Shown: one piece after another, positions 16,868-24,578 of the stretch
Layout: each line of letters starts with the position of its first letter
Position numbering within the stretch: position 1 is the first letter of the stretch
Assembly: GCA_900551295.1 (NCBI GenBank)
Contig: URVJ01000024.1
Span: 1-31,838 of the forward strand
Origin: an uncultured Eubacteriales bacterium
Lineage (GTDB): Bacteria; Bacillota; Clostridia; Oscillospirales; CAG-382
Direction of reading: 5' to 3'
DNA: 31,838 bases
Position numbers and translations under genes: made by a program
The notes under the pieces: model-generated
Told to the model about the DNA's origin: nothing
Databases searched by the model: none
The model's input: only the letters and a program-made list of their open reading frames with translations

Positions 16868-17525
16868 GGGGGCGGTGATTTTTGACCGGTTTGGGCGGAA
16901 AAAGATAATTCACTGCCATGTGCAGCTCTATACACCGACTTTTCGGAATCGAAAAGCGGAAAGATACTTTGTGTTTGGCGGATTGTTGCTTGATTTGAGC
17001 GGAAAAAGGTAATTCACTGCCATGCGCAACCCTATTCCCCCACTTTTCGGAATCGAAAAGGTGCACAAAAGATTTTCGCCGCTCAAACGCCGCAGCGAAA
17101 GCGCGGCTTCTTCTCCACACATCAAACTATCGTCGGTAAAATTTCCAAGCGCCTCCGAAATTTGTTATCTTCGCTCGCAGATGCTCCGCACTGCTCGATG
17201 GGGTTGGTATCTAAGTAAGATTTGTTTATCTCAGCTTTAACTCTTATGCCATGTCACGCTGCGGTCTGCGTAAACTTTTGTTTAGGCTCAAAAGTGCAAT
17301 TCTTATGCGTTATTACACAGTCAACAGGACTCGCCTTTCTGCCCAGCTTGCCTATCGGCAAGAAACTTGGTTCAAATGTTACTTTTATGTATATAAAAAA
17401 CTCTGTGCAAAGTTTTACACAATGTACAGAGTTATATTTTTATATTAATTTAAAGCAAAATTGCACTTTGAAGAATATTTCCCGTTTCAGCCCAAACCAA
17501 AGCACCACTCAGCCAAACACAAACT
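16868..17525 (-). repeat. Copy D of the composite repeat, right half, with a duplicated end unit
   Basis: Fills the 668-bp gap between convergent thrC and the exchanger gene; no gene seen. On the minus strand: an inverted end motif (TTTGGCTGAGTGGTG...GGTTTGGGCTGAAACGGG), a terminator hairpin unique to this copy, hairpin CTTGCC-GATA-GGCAAG (17347-17362), TCCTGTTGACTG, TTTACGCAGACCGCAGCGTG, CCAACCCCATCGAGCAG, the GC hairpin (17076-17098), then two tandem end units about 104 bp apart, each with CTTTTCG-ATTC-CGAAAAG (17043-17060 and 16939-16956), GGCAGTGAATTA and TTTTTCCGC(C/T)CAAA. The last bases read CACCGCCCC. The left-half modules are absent. Confidence 0.85.
17394..17433 (-). terminator. Rho-independent terminator of the exchanger gene
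   Basis: On the minus strand AACTCTGT (17433-17426) pairs with ACAGAGTT (17406-17399) around a 19-nt loop, followed by TTTTTATA. It lies about 100 nt after the stop of the exchanger gene, inside repeat copy D but absent from copies C and F. Confidence 0.6.
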
Positions 17526-17530
17526 ACCTG

Positions 17531-18502
17531 TCAGACCGCAAACTGGAAAATGCAGAACGCCGCATAAAGCGCAAGCAGCAGAATTCCCTGCCATCTCTTT
17601 AATTTTCCGCTTATCATCGGCGGTACGGTGAGTATCAGCATTACACCGAACATTACCGGAATATCTATAAGCAGCGATGAATTGTATCCCATTACTTGCT
17701 TGCTGTTCGGCACGTCAAACGGCGCAAGCGCCACCGATACTCCGCTTACAAGCACAATGTTGAAAAGATTTGCACCGATAACGTTTCCGAGCGAAAGCAA
17801 ACCGTGTCCCTTTTTCAGCGAAGTTATCGCCGTTACAAGCTCCGGCAAAGATGTGCCGAGAGCCACAAACGTAAGCGCAATTACCGATTCCGGAACGCCG
17901 AGACCGTTTGCAATTATAATTCCGTTATCTACAAGAAGATTTGCGCCAACAGCAATAAGCGCCGCGCCTATTACAAGCAGAATGATGTCTTTGCCCAACT
18001 TATTTTCCGTCTCGTTCTCATGCTCTTCGCTCTGTGCGCCGTTCTTTGAGGCTTTGAGCGCAAAATAAACCTGAACTCCGATATAAACGGCAAATATAAG
18101 CAGCATATTTATGCCGGCAACTCTTGAAAAACGTCCGGTAAAATATGCGATTACGGCATAGTATATTGCCGCCGCGAAAAAGAAGAACACCGGTATTCTC
18201 AGCGTCTTTTTGTCAATCTTGGACGGTTTTGCGGCAACGCTTATTGCGGCTATGAGTGCAGTGTTGCATATTACCGAGCCTATTGCATTTCCGTAGGAAA
18301 TCTCACCGTGTCCGGAAAGCGCGGACGTTGTGGAAACCATGACTTCGGGAAGTGTTGTTCCTATCGACACGACCGTTGCGCCTATAAGGAGTTCCGGAAC
18401 GTGAAATTTTCTTGCTATACCGGTTGCACCGTCTACAAACCAGTCTCCGCCCTTTATGAGAAGCACCAGTCCGACCGCAAACAGCAGCACTGCGACTAAC
18501 AT
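17531..18502 (-). CDS. CaCA-family sodium/calcium exchanger (YrbG-like)
   Basis: 323 aa, about ten predicted membrane helices in two inverted halves. The two alpha repeats are clear: GATVVSIGTTLPEVMVSTTS with NAIGSVICNTA near the N-terminus, and LTFVALGTSLPELVTAITSL with NVIGANLFNIVLVSG in the second half; their GT(T/S)LPE acidic residues line the ion site. A short charged cytoplasmic loop (SKNGAQSEEHENETENK) separates the halves. It probably extrudes Ca2+ in exchange for Na+ or H+; the ion cannot be fixed from sequence. ATG start with GGAGG upstream. It lies downstream of fba on the same strand, with an apparent terminator between them. Confidence 0.94.
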   Translation of the reverse strand: MLVAVLLFAVGLVLLIKGGDWFVDGATGIARKFHVPELLIGATVVSIGTTLPEVMVSTTSALSGHGEISYGNAIGSVICNTALIAAISVAAKPSKIDKKTLRIPVFFFFAAAIYYAVIAYFTGRFSRVAGINMLLIFAVYIGVQVYFALKASKNGAQSEEHENETENKLGKDIILLVIGAALIAVGANLLVDNGIIIANGLGVPESVIALTFVALGTSLPELVTAITSLKKGHGLLSLGNVIGANLFNIVLVSGVSVALAPFDVPNSKQVMGYNSSLLIDIPVMFGVMLILTVPPMISGKLKRWQGILLLALYAAFCIFQFAV

Positions 18503-18575
18503 ATATTTTTCCTCCGAATTTTATTTATACAGATTAATTTATACAGTCATATTCAGAAAAATATGCCCGTTATAA

Positions 18576-18614
18576 CAAATAAAACGGCACAGATTATTCT
18601 CAAACCCATGCCGT
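18576..18614 (-). terminator. Probable terminator after fba
   Basis: Minus strand ACGGCA (18614-18609) pairs with TGCCGT (18589-18584) over a 19-nt loop and is followed by TTTATTTG. It lies 22 nt past the fba stop. The stem is only 6 bp, so confidence is moderate. Confidence 0.45.
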
Positions 18615-18636
18615 ATATAAGTCTGATTAAAAAAAC

Positions 18637-19503
18637 TTACGCCTTATTTACCGATCCGAAAAGTTCCATCTTTTCTTTTACGGTAGCCTTGATTGCTTCA
18701 AAGCCGGGAGCGAGAAGTTTTCTGGGGTCAAAGCCCTTGCCTTCGAGATCCTTGCCTGCCTCGATATACTTTCTTGTTGCTGCTGCAAATGCGAGCTGGC
18801 ATTCGGTGTTTACGTTAATCTTTGAAACGCCGAGAGAAATTGCCTTTTTGATCATATCAGCGGGAATTCCCGTGCCGCCGTGAAGAACGAGAGGCATATC
18901 GTCGCCTACTGCCTTAGATACTGCGTCGAGAGTTTCAAACGAAAGTCCGGGCCAGTTTGCCGGGTACTTACCGTGAATATTGCCTATACCTGCTGCGAGC
19001 ATTGTAACGCCGAGTTCGGCAATCATCTTGCACTCGTTAGGATCTGCGCATTCGCCCATACCTACAACGCCGTCCTCTTCGCCGCCTATTGCGCCGACTT
19101 CGGCTTCAAGAGAAATACCCTTGCTGTTTGTGAGAGCTACGAGTTCCTTGGTCTTTTCGATATTCTCTGCTATCGGATAGTGAGAACCGTCGAACATTAC
19201 GGAAGAAAATCCTGCTTCGATACACTTGAGTGCGCCCTCATAAGAGCCATGGTCGAGGTGAAGTGCAACGGGAACGGTGATATTAAGTTCTTCGAGCATT
19301 CCGTTTACCATGCCGACTACCGTCTTATATCCGCACATATACTTACCTGCTCCTTCGGAAACGCCGAGTATAACGGGAGAGTTAAGTTCCTGTGCGGTGA
19401 GAAGTATAGCCTTTGTCCACTCAAGGTTATTGATGTTGAACTGTCCTACTGCGTAATGACCTTTTTTTGCTTTATTAAGCATGTCCTTAGCTGTAACTAA
19501 CAT
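18637..19503 (-). CDS. fba: Class II fructose-1,6-bisphosphate aldolase
   Basis: 288 aa, typical of the short Bacillus-type class II (zinc) aldolases. It splits fructose-1,6-bisphosphate into DHAP and glyceraldehyde-3-phosphate. HLDHG at 82-86 carries the catalytic Asp84 and zinc ligand His85; SLEAEVGAIGGEEDG contains the conserved Glu; GNIHGKYP and VLHGGTGIP carry the other zinc His residues; KINVNTECQ binds the phosphate. ATG start with GGAGG 8 nt upstream. It has its own promoter and appears monocistronic. Its glycolytic partners pgk and tpiA lie 3-5 kb away on the other strand. Confidence 0.97.
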   Translation of the reverse strand: MLVTAKDMLNKAKKGHYAVGQFNINNLEWTKAILLTAQELNSPVILGVSEGAGKYMCGYKTVVGMVNGMLEELNITVPVALHLDHGSYEGALKCIEAGFSSVMFDGSHYPIAENIEKTKELVALTNSKGISLEAEVGAIGGEEDGVVGMGECADPNECKMIAELGVTMLAAGIGNIHGKYPANWPGLSFETLDAVSKAVGDDMPLVLHGGTGIPADMIKKAISLGVSKINVNTECQLAFAAATRKYIEAGKDLEGKGFDPRKLLAPGFEAIKATVKEKMELFGSVNKA

Positions 19504-19537
19504 TATTTTTTACCTCCGATGGTATTATTTCAGTTAT

Positions 19538-19566
19538 ATGATACCCAAAAGAGATGCATATTTCAA
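19538..19566 (-). promoter_or_regulatory. Sigma-A promoter of fba
   Basis: Minus strand TTGAAA (19566-19561), 17 bp, TATCAT (19543-19538); the predicted leader is about 28 nt. Confidence 0.65.
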
Positions 19567-19625
19567 CACTTAAATGTTAATTTCTATGTTTTTTTTACTT
19601 TTAAGAAGATTTATATTATGCATGT

Positions 19626-19787
19626 TTGGGAGAAAAGGATAATTTACTGCCATGTGCAGCTCTATACCGACGCATTTCTACGGAGAAAAGCTGCCGAAAA
19701 GTGGGTGTATAAAGTCGCACTTTGAAAAATCTTACCTGTTTCCGCCCAAATAATCAGCACTCAGCCAAAATCAGGCACCGCCCCTCT
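19626..19787 (-). repeat. Copy E: small end-unit fragment of the composite repeat
   Basis: About 160 bp directly after the asnA stop. On the minus strand it starts GGGGCGGTGCC, then TTTGGCTGAGTG, ATTTGGGCGGAAACAGG, TTTCAAAGTGC, then CTTTTCTCCGTAGAAATG (hairpin with one mismatch), GAGCTGCACATGGCAGTAAA and ends TTTTCTCCCAAA. It therefore carries both outer ends of the family in inverted orientation with the body deleted, like a miniature element. No gene seen. Confidence 0.75.
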
Positions 19788-19789
19788 TT

Positions 19790-20788
19790 TTATAGTACCC
19801 TGCACCCCTGCTTTTCAAGCTCCTCAATGCTCTCCTCGCGCCATACAGACGCCTGAACCTCGCCTATGTGCATCTTTCTCAGATAGTACATACAAAGTCT
19901 TGACTGTCCGATACCTCCGCCGATAGTAAAGGGTAATTTGTCCTCAAGTACAGCCTTGTGGAACGGAAGTGCGCGCCTGTCGTCGCAGCCGGACAGAGTG
20001 AGCTGTCTGTCAAGAGACTCGCTGTCTACTCTTATACCCATGCTCGAGATCTCAAACGCTATGTCAAGTACCGGATAATAAAGCAGTATGTCGCAGTTGA
20101 GTTCCCAGTCGTCGTAGTCGGGGCTTCTGCCGTCGTGTCTGCTGCCGGAATTGAGCATTCCGCCTATCTTCATAAGACAAACCGCGCCGTTTGCTCTCGT
20201 ATATTCGTTCTCGCGCTGTTTCGGAGTAAGCAAAGGATACATATCCTCAAGCTCCTGCGTCGTAATAAAGCTTATTTCATCAGGCAAAGGATTTGCCTCG
20301 AACGATTCCCTAAGTGCCGGGAAATTGTATGCCATGTGCTGTTCGGTGTTCTTGAGCACTCGGTATATCTTTTTCACCGTCTTTTTGAGCGTTTCAATGT
20401 TTCTGTCGGCTCTCAGAATAACCTTTTCCCAGTCCCACTGGTCAACGTACAGCGAATGAAGCGCGTCGGTCTCCTCGTCGCGGCGTATAGCGTTCATATC
20501 GGTGTAAAGTCCTTCTCCTACGGTAAAGCCGTATTTGCCGAGCGCATATCTTTTCCACTTTGCAAGCGACTGCACTATCTGAACGTTTCTGCCCGTCTCT
20601 TTGATGTCGAATTCAACCGGACGTTCAGTGCCGTTAAGCGCGTCGTTGAGACCGGATTCGGGCGTTACGAAAAGAGGCGCCGAAACTCTTGTAAGGTTGA
20701 GCGTTGCGGCAAGCTCGCGTTCAAAATAGTCCTTGCAGAATTTTATCGCTATCTGCGTGTCCTTTATGCCGAGAATTGATTTGTACAT
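19790..20788 (-). CDS. asnA: Aspartate-ammonia ligase (asparagine synthetase A)
   Basis: 332 aa, normal length. It makes asparagine from aspartate, ammonia and ATP; the fold is like class II aminoacyl-tRNA synthetases. Recognisable stretches: KDTQIAIKFCKDYFERELA at the N-terminus, LTRVSAPLFV and GLNDALNGTERPVEF, IVQSLAKWKRYAL, GLYTDMNAIRRDE, YVDQWDWEKVI, SSMGIRVD, and the C-terminal TIGGGIGQSRLCM class II motif 3 arginine region. ATG start with AAGGAG 8 nt upstream. It follows the GNAT gene by 20 bp and is likely cotranscribed with it. Confidence 0.97.
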   Translation of the reverse strand: MYKSILGIKDTQIAIKFCKDYFERELAATLNLTRVSAPLFVTPESGLNDALNGTERPVEFDIKETGRNVQIVQSLAKWKRYALGKYGFTVGEGLYTDMNAIRRDEETDALHSLYVDQWDWEKVILRADRNIETLKKTVKKIYRVLKNTEQHMAYNFPALRESFEANPLPDEISFITTQELEDMYPLLTPKQRENEYTRANGAVCLMKIGGMLNSGSRHDGRSPDYDDWELNCDILLYYPVLDIAFEISSMGIRVDSESLDRQLTLSGCDDRRALPFHKAVLEDKLPFTIGGGIGQSRLCMYYLRKMHIGEVQASVWREESIEELEKQGCRVL

Positions 20789-20808
20789 AATTTCTGCTCC
20801 TTATATTT

Positions 20809-21303
20809 TCAGTCTTTCTTTGTATAATGATAAGCTATGCGCGGCGTGTCGTCGGGAAGTCTTATTATTCCGCACCTGACAAAGCCGTTTTTCTCAAAAA
20901 CTCTCTGCATAACCTTGTTGTCCGGGTGCGTGTCTCCGCGAATATCATCGCACAGCGTCTTGCAAAAGCCGAGGCAGTATTCCGAAATGCCCTTTACTTC
21001 TCCGCTGCCGGCAAGTCTGTGAACCGTTCCGTACGGTCTGCGGTTGAACCACGGCTTTCCCACAAGCGCACGGTATTCCGGCTGCACGTCGGTCGTGAAC
21101 ATGAATACAGCCTGTATTTTGCCGTTTTCGTCGGTGCAGACATAACTTTTGCCGTTTTCTATATCGTCCGTCAGCAGTTCGCGGCTCGGATATCCTCCTG
21201 CCCACTGCGTCGGGTTTCCAGTCTTTTCCATAAATCTGCGCGCGTTTTCGTAAATGCGCATTATATCTTCAAGATCGATCATCTGCGTCTTTCGTATCTC
21301 CAT
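20809..21303 (-). CDS. GNAT-family N-acetyltransferase
   Basis: 164 aa, a single GNAT domain: IRKTQMIDLEDIMRIYENARRFM at the N-terminus, a central beta strand AVFMFTT, the VHRLAGSGEVKGISEYCLGF segment in place of the usual acetyl-CoA pyrophosphate loop region, and the closing HPDNKVMQRVFEKNGFVRCGII typical of the fold. The substrate cannot be told; it could acetylate a small molecule or a protein. The R/Q-x-x-G-x-G/A loop is only loosely conserved (RLAGSGEVKG). GGAG about 8 nt before the ATG. First gene of a probable two-gene transcript with asnA. Confidence 0.85.
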   Translation of the reverse strand: MEIRKTQMIDLEDIMRIYENARRFMEKTGNPTQWAGGYPSRELLTDDIENGKSYVCTDENGKIQAVFMFTTDVQPEYRALVGKPWFNRRPYGTVHRLAGSGEVKGISEYCLGFCKTLCDDIRGDTHPDNKVMQRVFEKNGFVRCGIIRLPDDTPRIAYHYTKKD

Positions 21304-21343
21304 AAATCACAACTCCGAAACATCACTGTGCTTTCAGAATCAG

Positions 21344-21372
21344 ATTATACCACACGGGCGTGCGCGTGTCTA
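21344..21372 (-). promoter_or_regulatory. Promoter of the GNAT-asnA pair
   Basis: Minus strand TAGACA (21372-21367), 17 bp, TATAAT (21349-21344). The GC-rich spacer contains a short inverted repeat ACACG/CGTGT (21352-21369) that could be an operator; this is speculative. Confidence 0.6.
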
Positions 21373-21436
21373 CACAAATTTATAAATTTTCGGTTCAAAA
21401 AGCATTTTTCTTAACATTACATCGCATTTTTTACCA

Positions 21437-21465
21437 TTGACACACGGTAAAAATTATAGTACAAT
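21437..21465 (+). promoter_or_regulatory. Sigma-A promoter of birA
   Basis: TTGACA (21437-21442), 17 bp, TACAAT (21460-21465). The predicted transcript starts near 21472, which rules out an in-frame ATG at 21471 as the translation start. Confidence 0.75.
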
Positions 21466-21512
21466 ATATTATGATTGGAAATTTATGTAAAAGTACGGAT
21501 AAGGAGGGCGGC

Positions 21513-22307
21513 ATGACTGATATAACGGCTCTTGCAGAGTTAAAAGACAAGCCTTACGGCAGCACGCTGTCGCTGCTTTCCTTTGCAGACTCGACAAACA
21601 ATTACATACGCAGACTTTCCGACATTCTTCCGGACGGTCATACTGTAATTGCAAACGAGCAGTTTTCCGGCCGCGGACGTCAGGGTAAAAGTTTCTTTTC
21701 TCCTCCCGAGGACGGACTTTACATGAGTGTTCTTTTCAAAAATCCGCGCCTTGTAAACGACGGTCTGTTTACCGCAAAAATAAGTCTTGCCGTATGCTAT
21801 GCAATCGACAGGATAACCGGCACCGACGGAAACGGCGGAGTAGGCATAAAGTGGGTAAACGACATCTACCTCGGTTCGGGCAAGCTCTGCGGAATACTCT
21901 GCGAACGGCTTACGGATAAAAACGGCGCGTCATACGTAATTGCAGGAATAGGAGTCAATTTATACACCGACCGTTCCTCGATGCCGAAAGACATACGCGG
22001 CGTTGCCTGCTCGCTTTTCGATATTACAAGAACGCGATATGACAAATATAAGCTTTGCGTGCTTATACTCGAAGAACTTCAAAAGGTCTTTGAACTGGAC
22101 AACGGCAATGTTATCGAAAGATATAAGCAAAGAAGCGTGGTTCTCGGGCGCGAAATAACCGTAATAAGAGCCGGCGAAAGCGTAAGAGCCGCGGCTCTCG
22201 ACATATGCGACGACGGTTCGCTTTTGGTAAGGTACGAGGACGGATTTACCGCAAAGCTCTGCGGCGGCGAAATAAGCATACGCGTAAACCGTCAGGGCAG
22301 AAAATAG
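21513..22307 (+). CDS. birA: Biotin-[acetyl-CoA carboxylase] ligase, class I
   Basis: 264 aa from the ATG at 21513, chosen for AAGGAGG 5 nt upstream and because an ATG 14 codons earlier coincides with the transcription start. It attaches biotin to carboxylase carrier proteins. Motifs: FADSTNNYIRRL, biotin/adenylate loop GRGRQGKSFFSP, DGLYMSVLF, GIKWVNDIYL (usual KWPND, with Pro to Val), KLCGIL, IAGIGVN, and a C-terminal SH3-like domain. There is no N-terminal helix-turn-helix, so it is a class I ligase without the BirA repressor function. Own promoter; pgk follows with a separate promoter. Confidence 0.95.
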   Translation: MTDITALAELKDKPYGSTLSLLSFADSTNNYIRRLSDILPDGHTVIANEQFSGRGRQGKSFFSPPEDGLYMSVLFKNPRLVNDGLFTAKISLAVCYAIDRITGTDGNGGVGIKWVNDIYLGSGKLCGILCERLTDKNGASYVIAGIGVNLYTDRSSMPKDIRGVACSLFDITRTRYDKYKLCVLILEELQKVFELDNGNVIERYKQRSVVLGREITVIRAGESVRAAALDICDDGSLLVRYEDGFTAKLCGGEISIRVNRQGRK

Positions 22308-22313
22308 CATTAT

Positions 22314-22337
22314 TTTTACGAATTGTAAAATATTTTT
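22314..22337 (+). terminator. Weak terminator-like hairpin after birA
   Basis: TTTTAC, 5-nt loop, GTAAAA followed by TATTTTT, 6 nt past the birA stop codon. The stem is short and AT-rich, so function is uncertain. Confidence 0.35.
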
Positions 22338-22364
22338 CCGTACACGTTTTGTTGATTTAAACTA

Positions 22365-22393
22365 TTGAATTGCGGCAAACAATATGCTATAAT
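22365..22393 (+). promoter_or_regulatory. Sigma-A promoter of pgk
   Basis: TTGAAT (22365-22370), 17 bp, TATAAT (22388-22393); leader about 46 nt. Confidence 0.75.
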
Positions 22394-22445
22394 ACATCAG
22401 GCGATTGTTAAAAAATTAATTATATATAAGTAAGAGGTGTAAAAA

Positions 22446-23744
22446 ATGTTAAACAAGAAAACTGTTGAAGACATTGAAGTAAAAGGCAAAAAGGTGCTTG
22501 TACGCTGCGATTTCAACGTTCCGATAAAGGACGGCGTTATCACAAGCGACAAGAGAATCGTAAGCGCACTGCCCACGATCAAGTATCTGCTTGACAACGG
22601 AGCAAAGGTTATACTCTGCTCTCACATGGGCAAGCCTCATGCAATACTCACAGAGGGATTCGGTCTTGACAAGAAAGAAAAGAAAAAGGTAGAGGAACTT
22701 CCCGAAAGCGAAAGAGCCGCAGCTACCGCAGAATTTATCGAAAAGGCTAAGAAGAACGATCCCGTAAAGTTCACCCTTAAACCCGTTGCCGACAGACTCA
22801 ACGAGCTTCTCGGCGGCAAGGTTGCATTCGCAAAGGACATCGTCGGCGACGACGCAAAGGCTAAGATCGCCGCTCTCAAGGACGGCGAGGCGGTTCTTCT
22901 CGAAAACGTACGTTTCGACGCAAGAGAAACAAAGAACGACGACAGCTTTTCCAAGGAGCTTGCATCTCTCTGCGACGCATATGTAAACGACGCATTCGGT
23001 TCCGCTCACAGAGCTCACTGCTCTACCGCAGGTGTTACCAAGTTCGTTAAGGACAGCGTTTGCGGCTACCTCATTCAGAAAGAAATCGAAGTTATGGGCG
23101 GAGCACTCTCCAATCCTACACACCCGTTCGTTGCAATTCTCGGCGGCGCTAAGGTTTCCGATAAGATCGGCGTTATAAACAACCTCATCGACAAGGTTGA
23201 TACGCTTATCATCGGCGGCGGTATGGCTTATACCTTCATGCGCGCTCTCGGCAACAGCATAGGTACTTCTATCTGCGAAGAAGATAAGATCGACCTTGCT
23301 AAAGACCTTATGGCTAAGGCTCGTGAAAAGGGCGTTAACTTCCTCCTACCCGTTGATAATATGATAGGCAGAGAGTATGATGAAAATACAATTTATATGA
23401 GAATTTACTCCGACGCTATTCCCGACGGCTGGATGGGACTTGATATAGGCCCGACAACGCAGGAACTGTTCTCCAAGACTATCGCCGGCAGCGGCACGGT
23501 TGTCTGGAACGGTCCTATGGGCGTTTCCGAATGGGAAAACTTCGCAGCAGGTACCAAGGCTGTTGCTAAGGCTGTTGCTGACAGCGGCGCAATCTCTATC
23601 ATCGGCGGCGGCGACAGTGCTGAGGCTGTTGAAAGACTCGGATTTGCAGATAAGATCACTCATATCTCTACCGGCGGCGGCGCTTCTCTCGAATTTCTCG
23701 AAGGCAAGGAACTTCCCGGTATCGCAGCTCTTAACGACAAGTAA
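22446..23744 (+). CDS. pgk: Phosphoglycerate kinase
   Basis: 432 aa, about 35 longer than the usual 390-400. It transfers phosphate from 1,3-bisphosphoglycerate to ADP. N-terminal KVLVRCDFNVPIKDG substrate loop, SHMGKP, LLENVRFDARE, YVNDAFGSAHRAHCST, ILGGAKVSDKIGVI, GGGMAYTFMRA, VVWNGPMGVSEWENFA, and C-terminal GGGDSAEAVE with ISTGGGASLEFLEG. The extra residues lie around 68-110, a Lys/Glu-rich stretch after SHMGKPHA (KKEKKKVEELPESERAAA), where the ordinary enzyme has a short link to the SLKPVA segment. The gene uses frequent, favoured codons, as expected for a highly expressed enzyme. Repeat copy F follows directly. Confidence 0.98.
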   Translation: MLNKKTVEDIEVKGKKVLVRCDFNVPIKDGVITSDKRIVSALPTIKYLLDNGAKVILCSHMGKPHAILTEGFGLDKKEKKKVEELPESERAAATAEFIEKAKKNDPVKFTLKPVADRLNELLGGKVAFAKDIVGDDAKAKIAALKDGEAVLLENVRFDARETKNDDSFSKELASLCDAYVNDAFGSAHRAHCSTAGVTKFVKDSVCGYLIQKEIEVMGGALSNPTHPFVAILGGAKVSDKIGVINNLIDKVDTLIIGGGMAYTFMRALGNSIGTSICEEDKIDLAKDLMAKAREKGVNFLLPVDNMIGREYDENTIYMRIYSDAIPDGWMGLDIGPTTQELFSKTIAGSGTVVWNGPMGVSEWENFAAGTKAVAKAVADSGAISIIGGGDSAEAVERLGFADKITHISTGGGASLEFLEGKELPGIAALNDK

Positions 23745-23751
23745 TACAAAA

Positions 23752-24508
23752 AAGTACGCGCTTTCTTTTTAGAAAGAAAGCTGCAAAGAAAACAATAGCC
23801 CCTAAATTGGAAAAAAGACCATGGGACGCTCTGTGCCGCCGGCTTATACCGTCCGCAGTCAAACAGCAGGACTACGGACTAAGATGTTAACAGGTGCGTG
23901 AGTAAACTACGGAAACTGTGTACAAACGGCAGTTTTGGTAAGTGAAATTGTTTTGCGAAAATTGAAATAAAGTCAAAATTTCACTTTGCACCGAGTTTTT
24001 ACTCCGCACCGGCGAAACATTAAACTAATGTTCAGCAAAGTCATCTCGCGTAAGCGAGCCGGGCGGAAAGGTAAGTCCTGTTGACTGTGAAATAACAGAA
24101 AAAGTCAACACTTGCGCGGCAAAAATAAGGTTTACGCAGACCGCAGCGTGACATGGCATAAAAGTTAAAGCGTGTCAACAAAAACTTTTACTTAGAAACC
24201 AGCCCCATCCGCGCGCCTGTCGCGCGGCGATTTCGCAACACAGTTTCAGGGACAGTACGAAACGAGAGTTTTTGAAATTTCGGAGGGGCAATTTGTTGCG
24301 GTAGGCGTTTACACTCTTTAGAGTGAAATTCTCCACGTAGCCACGCTTTCGCGGCGGCGTATGAGCCGCGAACGGTTTATCCTAGTAGGAGGACTTTTTG
24401 CTCGCAGGAGGACTTTTCTCCGTAGAAAAGCGTCAGTACAAGGCTGGGCTTTGAAGAGAATTTCCCGTTTCTACCCAAAACAAGCAACACTCCGCCAAAA
24501 ATCACCCC
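23752..24508 (+). repeat. Copy F of the composite repeat, full length
   Basis: Fills most of the 834-bp gap between pgk and tpiA; no gene seen. Same module order as copy C: AAGTACGCG; palindrome (23761-23780, central base change); AGCCCCTAAAT; GTGCCGCCGGCTTATACC; hairpin GTCCGCAGTC/GACTACGGAC (23851-23879, one mismatch); GTAAACTACGG; an extra ~60 bp with an inverted repeat (GAAATTTTGAC-type, around 23940-23985); hairpin CTCGC-GTAA-GCGAG (24045-24058); TCCTGTTGACTG; TTTACGCAGACCGCAGCGTG; ACCAGCCCCATC; GC hairpin (24349-24371); GTAGGAGGACTTTT; CTTTTCTCCGTAGAAAAG; ends CCCGTTTCTACCCAAAACAA and CTCCGCCAAAAATCACCCC. Confidence 0.85.
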
Positions 24509-24578
24509 AAACAGGCAAAAATCATTCAAACATAAGTGCAGTAAAGAAAAAAATATAGAAAAAAGAAGGTTGAATCCG

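Noticed and set aside
17365..17380. GGTTCAAAT as a tRNA T-loop
   Set aside because: No acceptor, D or anticodon arms fit around it; it is repeat sequence. No tRNA or rRNA gene was seen anywhere in the window.
19958..20779. 273-aa open frame on the plus strand
   Set aside because: Antisense to asnA; Cys/Arg/Val/Tyr-rich shadow of a conserved gene.
21471..21512. Upstream ATG as the birA start
   Set aside because: It coincides with the predicted transcription start and has no ribosome site, while the ATG at 21513 has AAGGAGG at good distance.
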